Positions 24,061-36,645 of a DNA stretch of 64,000 bases are shown piece by piece. The notes under the pieces were generated by a model. It made no database searches. It was not told the origin of the DNA and saw only the letters and a list, made by a program, of their open reading frames with translations. Every line of letters begins with the position of its first letter. Position 1 is the first letter of the stretch. The position numbers and the translations under genes are program-made. Source of the stretch: Prosopocoilus inquinatus (Eukaryota > Arthropoda > Insecta > Coleoptera > Lucanidae); assembly GCA_036172665.1 (NCBI GenBank), contig CM069876.1, positions 1,798,001 through 1,862,000 of the forward strand, in the 5' to 3' direction.

Positions 24061-24721
24061 TGATGTAAGAGGAGGTCAGATACAAGCGTTCGCCTTATCC
24101 TTCACGATCATTTGGGCATGAATAAAGTTGGTGCAAAGTGGTCTCTCAAACATCTTTCAGCAGATCAGCGCCAGCGTCGTGTTGAATGTGCTCTAAACTT
24201 TTTAGAGCTCCGTCGAGAAAATCCTCTGAACGTGTCAAGACAATTGTTATATGGGATGAAACTATGGTTCTTTATTAACATTCTATGTAAAATTATTAAC
24301 ATTCTATGTAAAAAGAGAATCAATGGAATGAAGATGAAAAGAAGAAGCGCCGCCAAGAAAGTTTAAGGTGTGTCACTTGACAAAAGAGGAGATGGCCACG
24401 ATATACTGGGATTTTGAGGATACTCTACCCATAAACTTTAAAGAACGTAACACTACAGTGAACGCGGCAGATTTTTCAACACTGCTACATAAATTACTAT
24501 AAAATATTCGGGAAGAAAGACGTAGAAAAGCGACTGGAACCATACGTTTGCTGCCTGACAATGCTCCCGTGCACACTGCTGGAATTATACAAGCCACACT
24601 TCCTGACTGCGGTTTCAAAAAAATCGATCATCCTCTGTGTAGTTCAGATATGACCCCCAGTGACTATTACCTATTTGGAAATTTGAAAAAGAATCTCCGT
24701 TGGTATATTTTTCGGTTTTCC
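24061..24721 (+). pseudogene. mariner transposase relic
   Basis: Fragments follow mariner order: HDHLGMNKVGAKWSLKHL (24105-24160), then WDETM near 24257 (first catalytic Asp; its reading frame is broken), KEEMATIYWDFE (near 24400), LPDNAPVHT (near 24550, second Asp), and SSDMTPSDYYLF (near 24645, third Asp region, mariner D34D type). Stops and frameshifts disrupt all of it, and the N-terminal helix-turn-helix and both inverted repeats are missing. The 3' side abuts a non-LTR element at about 24722. Confidence 0.85.
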
Positions 24722-26430
24722 ATTGATAACTCATGATTCATAGCCAAAAGTCAGTACTGGTCTGTATATATTTTTAAAAACTTTTATTTTCGTTTGTCTT
24801 AAAAATTCGTTTTTTTTATTAATAAACTTACTATTCATTGTTTAGTAAAACAATTGCAATGTGTTTTCAATTCTGTTTACAATCTCTTTTTCTTGTTTTC
24901 CTATGTCAGCTATCGTAACTCCTAGATATTTAAAAGTTTTAAGTTGCTCTATCTTTTTCCCTTCTGTCTAGACGTTTAGTTTATCCGTCCCTTCTACGAT
25001 TATCATCACTTTTGTTTTCTCTAGGTTTTTGTGTTTTTTCGGTCTCCTTTGTTTTGTATGGGAACTACTAGTGTTATTTGACAATCTTTTGGTATTTGTT
25101 CCTCTGTTCACACTTTATTACAAATTTATAATAGTAACTGCATTCCTCTCTGTCCCATGTTTTTCATCATTTCCGCTCTTATTTTGTCATAAATGTAAAT
25201 GTAAATGTATTTATTAATCCAAAAAACATCAGAAAAGGCAATGGATACGTCATACAAAAAAATACAGACCTTAAATTTAACAAAAGTCGCTTAAGCTATA
25301 ACAACATTTAGCTACTAAATAATTTGTCACTGTATTTTTAAATACATTATAACTACTGATAGATTTAAACTCTTTTGGTAAATTATTATAAACTCTATAG
25401 CAACAATATTGCGGACAAAGCTCAAATAAAGCCTGGTGCTTTTCCATTCTTCAATTTCTTTACTGCTGTTTGTACTTTTTCCATCGTAATTTCTTCGTCT
25501 TTTTCTTCTTTTTCTATTTCTGGTATAAATACTTCTTCACTCCTTTTGTTTGGATCAGGGTTAAATAACTCGTAAAAGTGTTCCTTCCATCGTTTCATTA
25601 CCTCATTTCTTTCTTTTAATATTTCCCCGTTCTGCTTTTTGTATGAAAGGAATTTTGCGTCTGCTCCGTTTTGAAAGATTTTAATATTTTATAAAACAGT
25701 TTTTGATTTCCCTTCCTATCTTTTTCTATCTTTTCGACAAATTGCCCCCAACTTTCTGTTTTAGCTGCTTTTACTAGGTTTTTGTTTTCTTTCTCTCATT
25801 TCGATATACATATTTCGTAATTTTGCTGTGTTCTATTTAATAGGTATGTTTCTTTTTTAATCTTTATTTGTGTTTTGAATTCGTGTGTCCACCATTTCTT
25901 GTTTTCTCTTCTTACAGTTATTTTACATAGATTGTTTGCGCAGTTTATTAATATTTGTTTGAAAATGTTCCAGAGCTGCTCTTCATTTATTTCTCTGGTA
26001 ATTTCCTCTGTCTTCTATTTTCCTTGCTATTAATTTTTAGTACTTTCTTGCTATTTTATTCTTAAGTTTGTATAACTTTATTGTTTCTGTCGGTATTCTC
26101 TTCTGGTTTGAATTATTCTTCTTCTCTGGTTTGTATTTTTTCTCTTATTTTTGTTATTACTTCATAATGGTCGCTTCCATTTTCTGGTCGTCTTCTCACT
26201 TTGGTATCTATTATTGTTTTTCTATTAATACTGTCAATTAATATATAGTCAATTATTGACTTCTCTCTTCTACTGCGTACTTCTCTGGTATATTTATCTA
26301 AGTTATGTTGAAAGAAAGTATTAGTTATTATTAGATTATGTTTTTTCTCCGTGATTACTTATCACTTTATTGTAGGTTTCATCTTTTGTCCCACTCTACT
26401 GTTGAAGTCTCCCATTACATATATCCCATA
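24722..26430 (-). pseudogene. Non-LTR retrotransposon (R1/RTE-like): EN and RT remnants
   Basis: On the minus strand: an endonuclease segment with VMGDFNSRVGQK (near 26400), then SIIDYILID and NGSDHYEV (near 26240-26170), the typical end of an APE-type endonuclease. Next are the pre-RT region (FVEKIEKDRKGNQKLFYKI, near 25720) and NPDP..ITMEKVQTAVKKLKNGK (near 25560-25430). After a foreign insertion come the RT C-terminal blocks KKIEQLKTFKYLGVTIADIG (near 24940) and IYRPVLTFGYES (near 24750). Frames change repeatedly and stops are frequent. The 5' end coincides with a MITE at 26433, the middle is split by a second LINE fragment at 25191-25440, and the 3' end abuts the mariner relic. Confidence 0.8.
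25191..25440 (-). mobile_element. CR1/Jockey-type 3' end inserted in the non-LTR element
   Basis: The minus strand encodes YRVYNNLPKEFKSISSYNVF, the usual last ~40 residues of CR1/Jockey-like polymerases, then a stop, a short 3' UTR, and an (AAATGT)n tail (25191-25209). It interrupts the surrounding element between its pre-RT and RT blocks. It is similar in type to the 6475-7607 element. Confidence 0.8.
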
Positions 26431-26432
26431 TA

Positions 26433-27299
26433 CCGGGTGGAAAGTTTCAAACCCGAACATAACAAAGTTCCATTGAGAACTAAGTTTCTGTAGATTACTG
26501 CTCGCCATTTAAAGATACAAAAATGGTAATGGTATTAAATGAAAGACAAAATTAGGGCCAATACTATCATCTTAAAATCATTCCTATTGTGTTAACACTT
26601 TTGAAATAGAAATTATTTTTTTTAATTTCAAATGAAAAATGTAGTCGCCTTAGTATGTCAGATTTGAAGTTTGCAATTCAATAACCAGAATTTTATACAA
26701 TAGGCTTTTTATTCTAAATAAAATTCCGTTCGTCTGTGTAGCATACTGACGATGAAAAACTGTTAGGATTTATTTCTTTGCTCCTGCATTGCTTCACAAA
26801 ATACTTTCCTACTTTTCTTTTTGATTTCAAAACAATGTTGATGACAACTGAATTTGTGGAATTAATGTGGTTTTTATTTTTAATCTTTACAGTTATCTGT
26901 TTTGTTTTGTATGCAATGACACAATTATCATTCTAATAAAGAAATAATTTTTATAACTTAAACAGCAAAAGTACCTACCTATTATTTGCTCTGTACAATA
27001 ATTCATAATACTTTCTGACTGACGCATGACGTATAAATTATTTTTCATTAATAAAAAGAACTGAAAGTTTCCAATCTGACATAGGCGACTAAATTTTTCG
27101 TTTAAAGTTTGAAAATTTAATTTATATTCCGTAAGTATTAATATTTAGGAATAATTTTAACGCGATAATATTGTCCATAATTTTCTCTTTTCTTTAATAC
27201 CATTGCCATTTTTGGGTCTTCAAATGGCGAGCAGCAATTCACAGAAACATAGTTTTCAATACCAGATTGCTATGTTCGGGTTTGAAACTCTCCACCCGG
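26433..27299. mobile_element. 867-bp palindromic MITE, TA target site
   Basis: Long inverted arms (about 280-300 bp each) begin CCGGGTGGAAAGTTTCAAAC on the left and CCGGGTGGAGAGTTTCAAAC read inward on the right. TA flanks both ends (26431-26432, 27300-27301). Internal landmarks pair as well (TAGTCGCC near 26644 with GGCGACTA near 27085). It sits at the 5' edge of the non-LTR relic, immediately before the GDFN motif. Confidence 0.85.
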
Positions 27300-27301
27300 T
27301 A

Positions 27302-29104
27302 TGTAAATATCAAAACAAACATAAAACTTCAGGGGATCTGTTGCCATTTCGGTATACTCTTACGCTTGTCCCTTCCTTGCAAAACCCGCTATAGAAAATA
27401 ATTATAAACAACATATACATTAACGCATGGCGACTATTTAGAAGCAAAAGAACATTCGCGCCTGCGTACTGGTTACGTATGAACATCATGGCAACTAAAG
27501 TCGCCAAATTCAAAACCTTTGGATAATAATCTACTTTGTCTCGTCTGATTATTTTTAACAGTGTTAAAATGAAGTAATTTTCTTGTTTACATTTATTTTC
27601 ATACATAACGAAAACAATTTTGTTTTGTTATTTTGAGTTCATGTTTGCTTTCAAAAAGATTATTTCATGGATTTGAAATTCCCATATTTTAGGTAATTCA
27701 TTTAGATATTAAACAACGTTACGAAATGTATATTGGCATTGGTGTTAGTAAGAAATATGCGTAACATATGTTTTACATTCCACAGGTACATGTGAAAAGT
27801 TATTAATTATGTAGTGTTAATATATTGAATATAATTACATAGTTGAATGTTAATTATTCCGGATAGAGAGAAAAAAAAAACAGTGTTCCGGGTAGGATTT
27901 CTATTATGGAAGTTTTATTATGTTTGTACAAATTATCATAATTGTGTCTAGAAAGTGTAATTTACTGTCTGGAATGAATCCGTGTAATTGTATAAAAACG
28001 TTTCTAGATTAAAATTTCTGTTGCGCAGTTTCACGTATCCGCAAGTAAAAAGGATTAATTTTCAGATTCTATTACGTTGAAAAATGAAGGCGTCTACGGC
28101 AAATTGACAAATTGATCTAATTTAAAACAAACTGAAAGTGCAATCGATAAGTCGTGCATTTCGTAGGCGTCGGTTTCAGATATATTTAATAACCGGAATA
28201 GTTCGGAACGAACTTCTCCTCGACCTGGGAGTTATCGGAAACTTGTTCCTCTTCGCAATATTTCATTTGTTAATTGTATTACTGCACAACTGCCATATAT
28301 ATGTGAGTTCCAATCAGCTAATTGCTGATAATTGTACTTTACAGTGCTTCCGTGCACGGGGGCTTGATTAAATATAAAATTTCACTTATTGTTTGCATTT
28401 CGTGTGTGTTTTACGCGCCCCGTTATTTTGCAAGCATTCGTTGCGAAAACTTCCGACCAATGAATGATTTCGAAGTATCGACTGCAATTGAATTCTCCTC
28501 GGCCAGAGCGCGCTGCACTTTTTCTTTTTCGTTTATTTATTATTTAATCAAGTCCGGTCCTTGAAATGATTACCAACGTATATTTATTTAATAGAACTAA
28601 TAAAGTTAAATTGCGATCGTACATTCTGATACATGCAACACAATCTCGGAATTGTTTATAATAAAGAGCAACTGGAACAACTATGCGCTTTTTCCGCTGA
28701 AATGTATATGTTTTTAATGATACTGCCCGTTGAAATATAATACGGCCGGAGTTAAACATAATTTAGTTCGTAAAAAAACGGTGTTCGCTATCTTGATATG
28801 CCGAGTATCTGGAATACTTGCATTATTGATATACGTCCGCAATAAATTATTCCTTTCACATGCATTTGCATATTCATCTTGCTGCAGATATTACTAACAG
28901 GTGTTAAATAACATAAGCAAGCAGCGTTATTCCTTTGAATGTTTCAGACATCCAATAACTTTATTCAAATTTTATCATCTTAACGCCACTGTACAGGCTG
29001 TTACAAATTCGAAGCTCTCTGGTGGGATCTCGAAAACAAAGTCGGTTAATTTGGGGAAAAGTTTTGCATTTTGGTACTGAACAATAATCCATTTTGAAAA
29101 ATTA
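27302..29104. other. Non-coding, no gene recognised
   Basis: A possible element end (CAGGCTGTTACAAATTCGAAG) lies near 28995. The endonuclease part of the non-LTR element was not found beyond the MITE. Confidence 0.4.
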
Positions 29105-29659
29105 TCTACACCTTTTCCAAGTGTAATTAAGAATTCGTCAATTGCTATTCAGATTTGTTAATTTCATTTCAGAATATATCACATATAATTCAGATTTATC
29201 AATTTAGTTTCAGAATATATCATTTGTAATTCAGATTTAGTTAGATTTAGTTACAGAATTCGTCAAATGTTATTCAGATTAATCAGTTTAATTTCAGAAT
29301 ATACTAAATGAATTTGAGATTACATCAATTGTAATTAAGAATCCGTAATTTTCAATTGAAATATGAATGATTTTAAATTCCGTCAAACTTAATTCGGTAA
29401 AAATCCTTAGAGCATCTCCAATCAAACTTTCTGCGACAACTTCAATATTTTATTTATGTTATAGTAAAACAAACAAAAATCACCACAACAAGTTTGAAGT
29501 AAATACTATGTAGCCCCTCAGTCTAACCATTCCTGCAAGAATTAACCAATAGAGTACTATGTAAAAAGGCCCTCGCCAGTCGATCTCCAATAAGATGGAA
29601 GAGGTGTCTTCACAGCAGAAGTTCTCATCATGATACAAGGGGACCTTAAGTATTGTATA

Positions 29660-31185
29660 CACTGTGTCCACATTTCGATGCTCATCATCTGGCATCTCGG
29701 TTATTAAAAGATATAGAGCAATGGTTAAATGGAGAATGTTTTGCAGAATTCAATGCTCGCAACAAATCTCATTTCAAATTCAACATAACTTTTTTAAATT
29801 TTAAGATAATTTAAGAAAACCAAAATTTGACGATTTCAAGATTCCTCAATAACTCGATAACACCTGATGTGACCACTTATAAACTTTTACATTGTTCAGA
29901 CACTTTTTTAAGAAAAAGTTTTTGATGCAAACAGAAACCTCCGATTGTCATTTGTTTTCAAGTTATTAACACTAACTTTTATTTTTCATGTGGCACCCAT
30001 ATAAGGTTTTCAGTTAGTTAGATAGTCTTTAAAGAGAGCTTTTCAACGATGTATAACATACCCGAAAAATTTTTATTTTTAGGGGAGATATTAACAATAA
30101 CATAAATTAATCCCTTATGAAATTAGTAGGCTATGAAATTAAACACTCAATACTGTAAAATAACGAAACGATATTGACGTAACGTAACAGATATTTGGAA
30201 CTACTAACAAACGAAAAAGACCTCTTCGAAACAAATTATTAATCCTGACGACATGCAGAACATCTGGTTCCAGCAGGATGGTTACCTGGCCCGTAACAGT
30301 CGTGACGTACATTTTTTGAGAGAAAGCTTTAATGAGAGTACCTTCAAATAATGGACCAGTACAATTGTTTGCGAGATCGCCCGACCTTTCCCCCCTTGAC
30401 CTTCATTTATGGGGTACCACTAAAAACGAAGTATTTAATTTTGCACCGCCAAAAGCTCGGGGAATTTTAGAACAAAGAATTCTGAATGTGCTGAGATCAT
30501 TAAACGAAAACACACTTTGTAGTGTCTGAAACTCTGTTAATATAAGGTGTCAAAAGTGTGTGGAACACAATGGTCGTCATATTGAACAGTTTCTTTAAGT
30601 CAACCAGAACGCTTTCTTTACTTTTTTTTTCTTTTATGACTTTTATTATCATTTCGTTATTTTACAGCATACTTAACATATCTTTAAGCTTTCTCATTGG
30701 TGTTTAATTCCATAGCCTACTAATTTCATAAGAGATTAATTTATGTTTTTGTTAATATCTCCCTTAAAAATAAAAAATTCTCTGGTATGTTATACATCGT
30801 TGAAAAGCTCTTTTTAAAGACTATCTAACTAACTAAAAACCTAATATGGTTACCATGTGAAAAACAAAAGTTAGCGCTAATAACTTGAAAACAAATGACA
30901 ATCGGAGGTTTCTGTTTGCATCATAAACTTTGTCTTAAAAAAGTGTCTGAACAATGTAAAAGTTTAGAAGAGGTCACATGAGGTGTTATCGAGTTATTGA
31001 GGAATATTGAAATCGTCAAATTTTGGTTGTCTTGAATTATCTTAAAATTTAAAAAAGTTATGGTGAATTTGAAATGACATTTGTTGCAAGCATTGAATTC
31101 TGCAAAACATTCCCCATTTAACCGATGCTCTATGTCTTCTAATAACCGAGATGCCAATGGTGAGCATCGAAATGTGGACACAGTG
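29660..31185. mobile_element. Long-TIR mariner-type element nested in the foldback arm
   Basis: Ends CACTGTGTCCACATTTCGAT and its inverse, flanked by TA at 29658-29659 and 31186-31187. Arms are about 0.51-0.54 kb (29660-30172 and 30650-31185). The unoccupied site survives in the other foldback arm as TTGCATATG, which gives the expected TA insertion point. A broken transposase piece lies between the arms. Confidence 0.85.
30239..30530 (+). pseudogene. IS630/Tc1/mariner transposase fragment
   Basis: First block: WFQQDG..ARNSRDVHFLRESF (30265-30335), containing the second catalytic Asp (QQDG). A frameshift follows, then VQLFARSPDLSPLDLHLWGT (30357-30420), containing the third Asp (SPDLSPLD). 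The first Asp and the DNA-binding N-terminus are absent, so the element is an internally deleted derivative that could only have moved with help in trans. Confidence 0.8.
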
Positions 31186-32072
31186 TATGTTCGTTTATTT
31201 CAGAAACAACTGTACAATAAGAAATAAAAAACATTCTTTTTCCGAAAGAATTGTATCATTCTGATTTATGATGAAAGTAGATAAAAAACGCATAGTCTAA
31301 AATTCATGCTTTCTGAATTACATTTAATATTTCCTGAAACTAAACTGATTAATCTGAATTACAACTAACAAATTCTGAAATAAAATTCATAAATCTGAAT
31401 TACAAGTGATGCAATCTGAAACAGATTTCATTAATCTGAATTTTAAATAACATTCTGAAATTAAGTTAGCAATTCTGAATTACATTTGAAAATTTCCGAA
31501 ATATAGTTGATATTTTCTGAATTACAGCTGGAAATGATGTAGTCATTATCATAGTTTTTGAATTATTTAAAAAAAAAAAAAACGAAAAGTTAATTTTCTT
31601 TTTTATTTTTTCTGATGTTATCATTGTATGAATCGCAACAGAATTAGCACATTCTATATGCACTTTTTTTGAGCTCTTTGTGATAGTATCATTGGATTTT
31701 ATTTAAAACGATTGTGGATGTACTGATTTTTTTAATACCATTAAAGAAAGCCATTTTTTCTGGTATTTCCCCATGCATCGTACAGTAAGTAAAATAGCTA
31801 TAAATGGCAAAAAAATTAAACAAAAATAAAAATTTGTTATGCTTCAAAACAAAACAAGAAATCTTTGATATGTCTTCAGAGTTTTAACTTGCATATCACA
31901 AAATGTAATTTTAGAAAATTTTATTTTGTTTTAAAAAATAGAATAGTAGGTTTCTCCTTGTTTTTCGTACCCTGAATAAGCCTTCAATGAGCAAAACCTA
32001 GAGAATGAACTAATTGAAAGGGAGAAGGAAATAATTGGCACATTTGTTACAGAATTTTTGTTATTATTTATC

Positions 32073-32104
32073 CTGAAGAAGCTGTAAGTGTACAGCAAAA
32101 CGTC
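32073..32104 (+). ncRNA. Degenerate hammerhead-like motif
   Basis: CTGAAGA (32073-32079) is followed by a perfect 6-bp stem GCTGTA/TACAGC with a 4-nt loop, then AAAACGTC where the hammerhead has GAAAC. The G-to-A change would inactivate it. It lies in the unique middle of the foldback-like element. Confidence 0.25.
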
Positions 32105-33709
32105 ACATTTAAGATTATTTTGCAAGCTAACCGATGAATTAAAATTAAACGTTGTATGATAAGTTTCAATGGGTCAGAAACTGCTTTAGTCATAAATTTA
32201 TACGATTATATGATGAAACTGTCAATACTTAATGAAAAATTGTTTTAAATCAAGTTCCCTTTAAACAATATTTTACAAGGTGATCAATTTCGATGCCTCT
32301 TATTATTATTTTATTTCGTGCCTTGAAAAATACTTTTGTACAACTGTGTTTAACTTGTTTGATACAAAATTTTTTTATTTTGTTTTTTTTATCGGTTAAT
32401 TTGTTCCAAAAACAACATTTTGTAAGGAAAAATTAATTCATAGTTCTTAGACTTGATTTGTTCTCGCAAAGAAAGCTTTAAAAAAACTCATAAAATAGGT
32501 TGCTTCGAAAAATTCGAGTAGGTTGAATAAGACTAACAAAATGTGAACATACTGTGAATAAAACTTTATCATTCTTTCTCTACAACTTTTTGATAACGTC
32601 AACGGTTTGCAATGCAAACTACGATGGCAAATAGTGTTTGACGAATTTTACATTTACAATTATAATCATGCTAAAATCAAAGCATTCTTTATGATATTTT
32701 TAAGTTGTGTTCAGTTTAAGTAATGCTATATATTGCATAATTTCGACAGCCGTAGAAAATTTGTTGTGGCTTAACGAAAAACACTATACCATTTCCAGCT
32801 GTAATTCAGAAAATATCAACGATATTTCGGAAATTTTCAAATGTAATTCAGAATTGTTAATTTAATTTCAGAATTTCTTATTTAAAATTCAGATTAATCA
32901 AATCAGTTTCAGATTGCATCACTTGTAATTCAGATTTGTCAATTTAATTTCAGAATTCGTTAGTTGTAATTCAGATTAATCAGTTTAATTTCAGAAAATA
33001 TTAAATGTAATTTAGAAAGTATGAATTTTAGACTATGCGTTTTTTATCTACTTTAATCATAAATCAGAATTATACAATTCTTTGGGATAAAGAATGGGAA
33101 TAAGTTTTTTTATTTCTTATTGTACAATTGTTTCTGATATAAACAAACATATGCAATACTTAAGGTCCACTATTATCATGATGAGAATTTCTGCAGTGAA
33201 GAAACCTCTTCCATCTTATTGGAGATCGACTGATCTGGGCCTTTTTACGTAGTATTCTATTGGTTAGTTCTTGCAGGAATGGTTAGACTGAAGGGCTACA
33301 TAGTATTTACTTCAAGCTTGTTAGGGTATTTTCTGTTTTGTTTTGTATAACATCTATGATAAATAAAATATTGAAGTTATCGCAGAATGTTAGATTGGAG
33401 ATGCTCTAAGAATTTTTACTAAATTATGTTTGACGGAATTTAAAATCATTCAGATTTCAATTAAAAGTTACGGGTTCTTAATTACAATTGATGTAATCTC
33501 AAATTCATTTAGTATATTCTGAAATTAAACTGATTAATCTGAATAATATTTGGCGAATTCTGAAACTAAATTGATAAATCTGAATTACAAATGATATATT
33601 CTGAAACTAAATTAATAAATCTGAATTATATGTGATACATTCTGAAATAAAATTAACAAATCTGAATAGCAATTGACGAATTCTTAATTACACTTGGAAA
33701 AGGTGTAGA

Positions 33710-35098
33710 CCTTCTAAAAGCCAACATTTTGATTCTTTTAGATTACACATACATAAATAAATCATAAGCAATTATACTAATAGCCGAAAGTTCTAATACA
33801 AGCAACAGCAAAAATATCTAAAAGCGTTTTAAAAAGCTAAATTATTTATGGATAACTCAACGCTGATAAAAAGAAATAACTATTGCATGTGTGTATCATT
33901 AAGTGAATTTTATTATATTCTGTTTTTCAAAGTGCATTTCCTGTTTCAAAGTTGGGTGCGTAAAATAACTGTTTTCGATGCAGGTTGAGTGATGTAATCA
34001 AGAGATCTATAGCACTCTGTGATTACGAAGTATTAATTTAAATGTGATATATGTAAAAACTGGTTGGTGCAATTTTAATGCTGTTGTAATTACTATAAGT
34101 AAAGGGCGGGATACCTGGCGAGTCCGATTTAAATATAATTTCGTATGTAAATCGTATCGTAATCTATATAATAATAGCGGATTGCAAAAGAGAGACAGTT
34201 ACATTCGGTGGATTTGCAAACATCGAAACATGTTAGTATGCGACTAATAATATCAATTCCTGGATTCCGCGCTGTAATCATGGTTTGGTAGGAATGTCTG
34301 TCGGTTATGCCGTTGCGGTTGTGGTTAGCCAGGACACGTTGCCAGGATCACACCGGGATACCGGGCCCGCAGATTGAATCAGATACAGAACTTTAAACAC
34401 TTGTTTGTTTACTTTGGCCAAGCACACAGATACATTTTCCGTAACGCGTCCGTTATTTGTATAAATTAATTTTGCGCGTCGTTATTCTGTTTCTGTGTTT
34501 CTGATAATGCCAACACTTGCATTTATTGCAGCGCTTTGCTCTTTTCTGTTTGTCCGTCCGTTTGCGTTTATGCTGCGAATCGCAACACGGCAATAAGTTA
34601 AGTTGGGCTTTACGAGCTTTGTTCAATGGGATTTACATCCTAAGCTAGGTCGGAAATTAGATATTAATTTTGATTATAGGATCTGCTAACGACTAGCAAA
34701 TGTAATTCACTTGGATCCACTTTGACATTAATGACTAATAGGAAAATTATTTCTGATTAATACAACTATCTCTTTCAATATTTTACACATACATTTTCGG
34801 AAAATTTGAGATATATTTTCTATCCTTAAAATCGTTTTTAGAAAAATTTTGTGCAATGTCAGGTCAAAAAGCGATAGTAAGATGTCGCTATTTTATATGT
34901 TCTTAAAATCGTTCATGACAAACCATCTTATAGGAAGCTTCAGAACAGAGTCCAACGGGTAAATTAAAATATGCCTGTGGTAAAGATTGCAACAACTGGT
35001 AGTCTAAACCCTAAAGGCTAACGCTTTCTAGCATATGAGAACAAGCTACATTTAATTCGTAACTGTCTTGAAAACTGAAATAATGTTGGTGATAGTTG
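33710..35098. other. Non-coding with a GC-richer patch
   Basis: The patch at about 34270-34380 is GC-rich with no recognised protein. At 34858-34925 there is a segment (GCAATGTCAGGTCAAAAAGC) shared with 50984 onward and, inverted, 52785 onward. Confidence 0.4.
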
Positions 35099-35190
35099 TG
35101 TTGAAGGATTCGCCTCTTGTGCGAGTACAGCTCGCCTGCTAATATCTGATTTCGTTTCATGTAACGTAATAGCAGTTGTTCTGTAACAAA
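35099..35190 (+). repeat. Copia 5' LTR, truncated
   Basis: Begins TGTTGAAGGATTCGCCTCTT and aligns with the 3' LTR for about 90 bp (to GTTGTTCTGT), after which similarity stops. The rest of the LTR, the primer-binding site, gag, protease and integrase are missing. Confidence 0.85.
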
Positions 35191-35240
35191 TGTGATTGTC
35201 TTGAGAAACAAGTATCGACCTGGCGGTACTCTAGAGGAGG

Positions 35241-36607
35241 AAGGCTCGTCTGGTAGCTCGAGGATTTTCTCAGCAACTAGGCGTACATTTTAACGAAACT
35301 TCTGCTCCCGTTAACAGGTTGACCACGACCAGCATTTGCAACACGTTACAAAATACATATGAGACATTTGGACGTGACAACGGCTTACCGCAATGGTCAA
35401 CGGTGTGACCTCGAAGAGGAGATTTTTATGAAACTTCCTCAACATTTCAAAGAAGCCTTGGTGACTATATGTAATAACAATCGAAATATAGAAAGAAGCA
35501 ATAAAGCAAAGAAGATGCTGAAGGAGATTTTAGCATCGCCATGTTCAGATTGTTTGCTGAAAAAATCCTTATACGGGTTAAAACAATCTCTAAGAAGTTG
35601 GTACAAGAAACTTGATAAAGTGTTTAAAGAATTACGGTGCCAAACGGAATGGTGATGTGGCGAAGATTCTGTTTTGATTGCCATCCTATGTGGATAACAT
35701 CTTGATTAATTGCAAGTCGCGATATCAAAAAAATGGAAAAAGTTTTTCAATACCTAACTTCTCATTTCAAAATCAAGGAGTTGGGTGGGCCTACTTGTTG
35801 TTTGGAGATGGAGTTTTCAAGAACCCAGGATATCACTACGATTAATCGAAAGGGATACGTCGATGACTTGCTAAAAAGGTTTAGTATCAGTGAAGGTAAA
35901 CCGATTAGCGCATCGATGGACTGTAATCTCAAACTCACCAAGTTGTATCGACTCCCCACTGAATTTGGGAAAGTACTACCATATCGAGAACTAGTTGGTG
36001 CTTTGACTTATCCAGCCACAAGCACTAGACCAGATATTAGCCAAGACGCAAGCCAGCTATGACAATTCAGTAGTTGCTATAGTGACATTCAGTGGATAGC
36101 AGCGAAACGTGTTAGTCGATACCTCAAGGGAGTTCGAAATTTTGGATTACAGGTGGACGAAAAACCTTTGATGGGGTATGTGGATGCGGATTGGGGAAAT
36201 TGTCCAAATGACAGGAGATCGTACTCCATTTACCTATTCATTTTAAATGGCAGTCCCATTTCATGGGAATCTAGAAAGCAAAAAGCGGTAGCTCTGTCTT
36301 CCACCGAAGCAGCATTTATGGGGATGACTGATTGCATAAAAGAAGTTCCTGTATCTGCGAAGATTGTTAGAAGAGGCTAAGAGTGATAACCGTATTTAAC
36401 GATAATATGGGAGCTTTAAAACTAGCTGAAAATCCTGTGTATCAGGAGCAAGCATACAAACATTTACGTTTCCATTTTATCCGTGATGCCGTTCAGAATG
36501 GCGACTTTCGATTAGTACATGTTTCGACAGATGATGATATCATGGTACATATGCTCACAAAGAGTTTACCAAAGCGGAAGGACAAAATGTCGTGTCTGAA
36601 CTTTTGA
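35241..36607 (+). pseudogene. Copia pol remnant: RT and RNase H
   Basis: Translation in changing frames gives KARLVARGFSQQLGVHFNET (RT start, from 35241), LDVTTAYRNG (catalytic Asp block, 35368), LKKSLYGLKQS (near 35560), YVDNILI (35690, the catalytic YVDD changed to YVDN), FKIKELGGPT, LPYRELVGALTY..TRPDIS (near 35975). RNase H blocks are GYVDADWG (36176), WESRKQKAVALSSTEAAF (near 36265-36320) and DNMGALKLAENP (36400). At least four frame breaks occur. Gag, protease and integrase are absent. It is a dead retrotransposon polymerase. Confidence 0.92.
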
Positions 36608-36635
36608 ATTTTCAAAATAATCGCGAGCTTCTATT

Positions 36636-36645
36636 CTAGGGGGAG
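36636..36645 (+). other. Copia polypurine tract
   Basis: TCTAGGGGGAG directly before the 3' LTR, the usual primer site for plus-strand synthesis. Confidence 0.7.

Larger units (their letters stand above)
29105..33709. mobile_element. Foldback-like element with ~0.9-kb subrepeat arms
   Basis: The ends are long inverted repeats starting TCTACACCTTTTCCAAGTGT. The right arm (32790-33709) pairs with the left arm, which is split in two (29105-29659 and 31188-31536) by a mariner insertion; both arms total about 0.9 kb. The arms are largely built of drifting ~42-bp units containing TTTCAGAAT and TAATTCAGATT. This architecture, inverted arms of tandem subrepeats round a short middle, is that of Foldback-type elements. 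The middle (31537-32789) has no recognisable protein. No target duplication is obvious. Confidence 0.75.

Noticed and set aside
28995..29060. Left end of a further TA-type element
   Set aside because: No inverted partner located.
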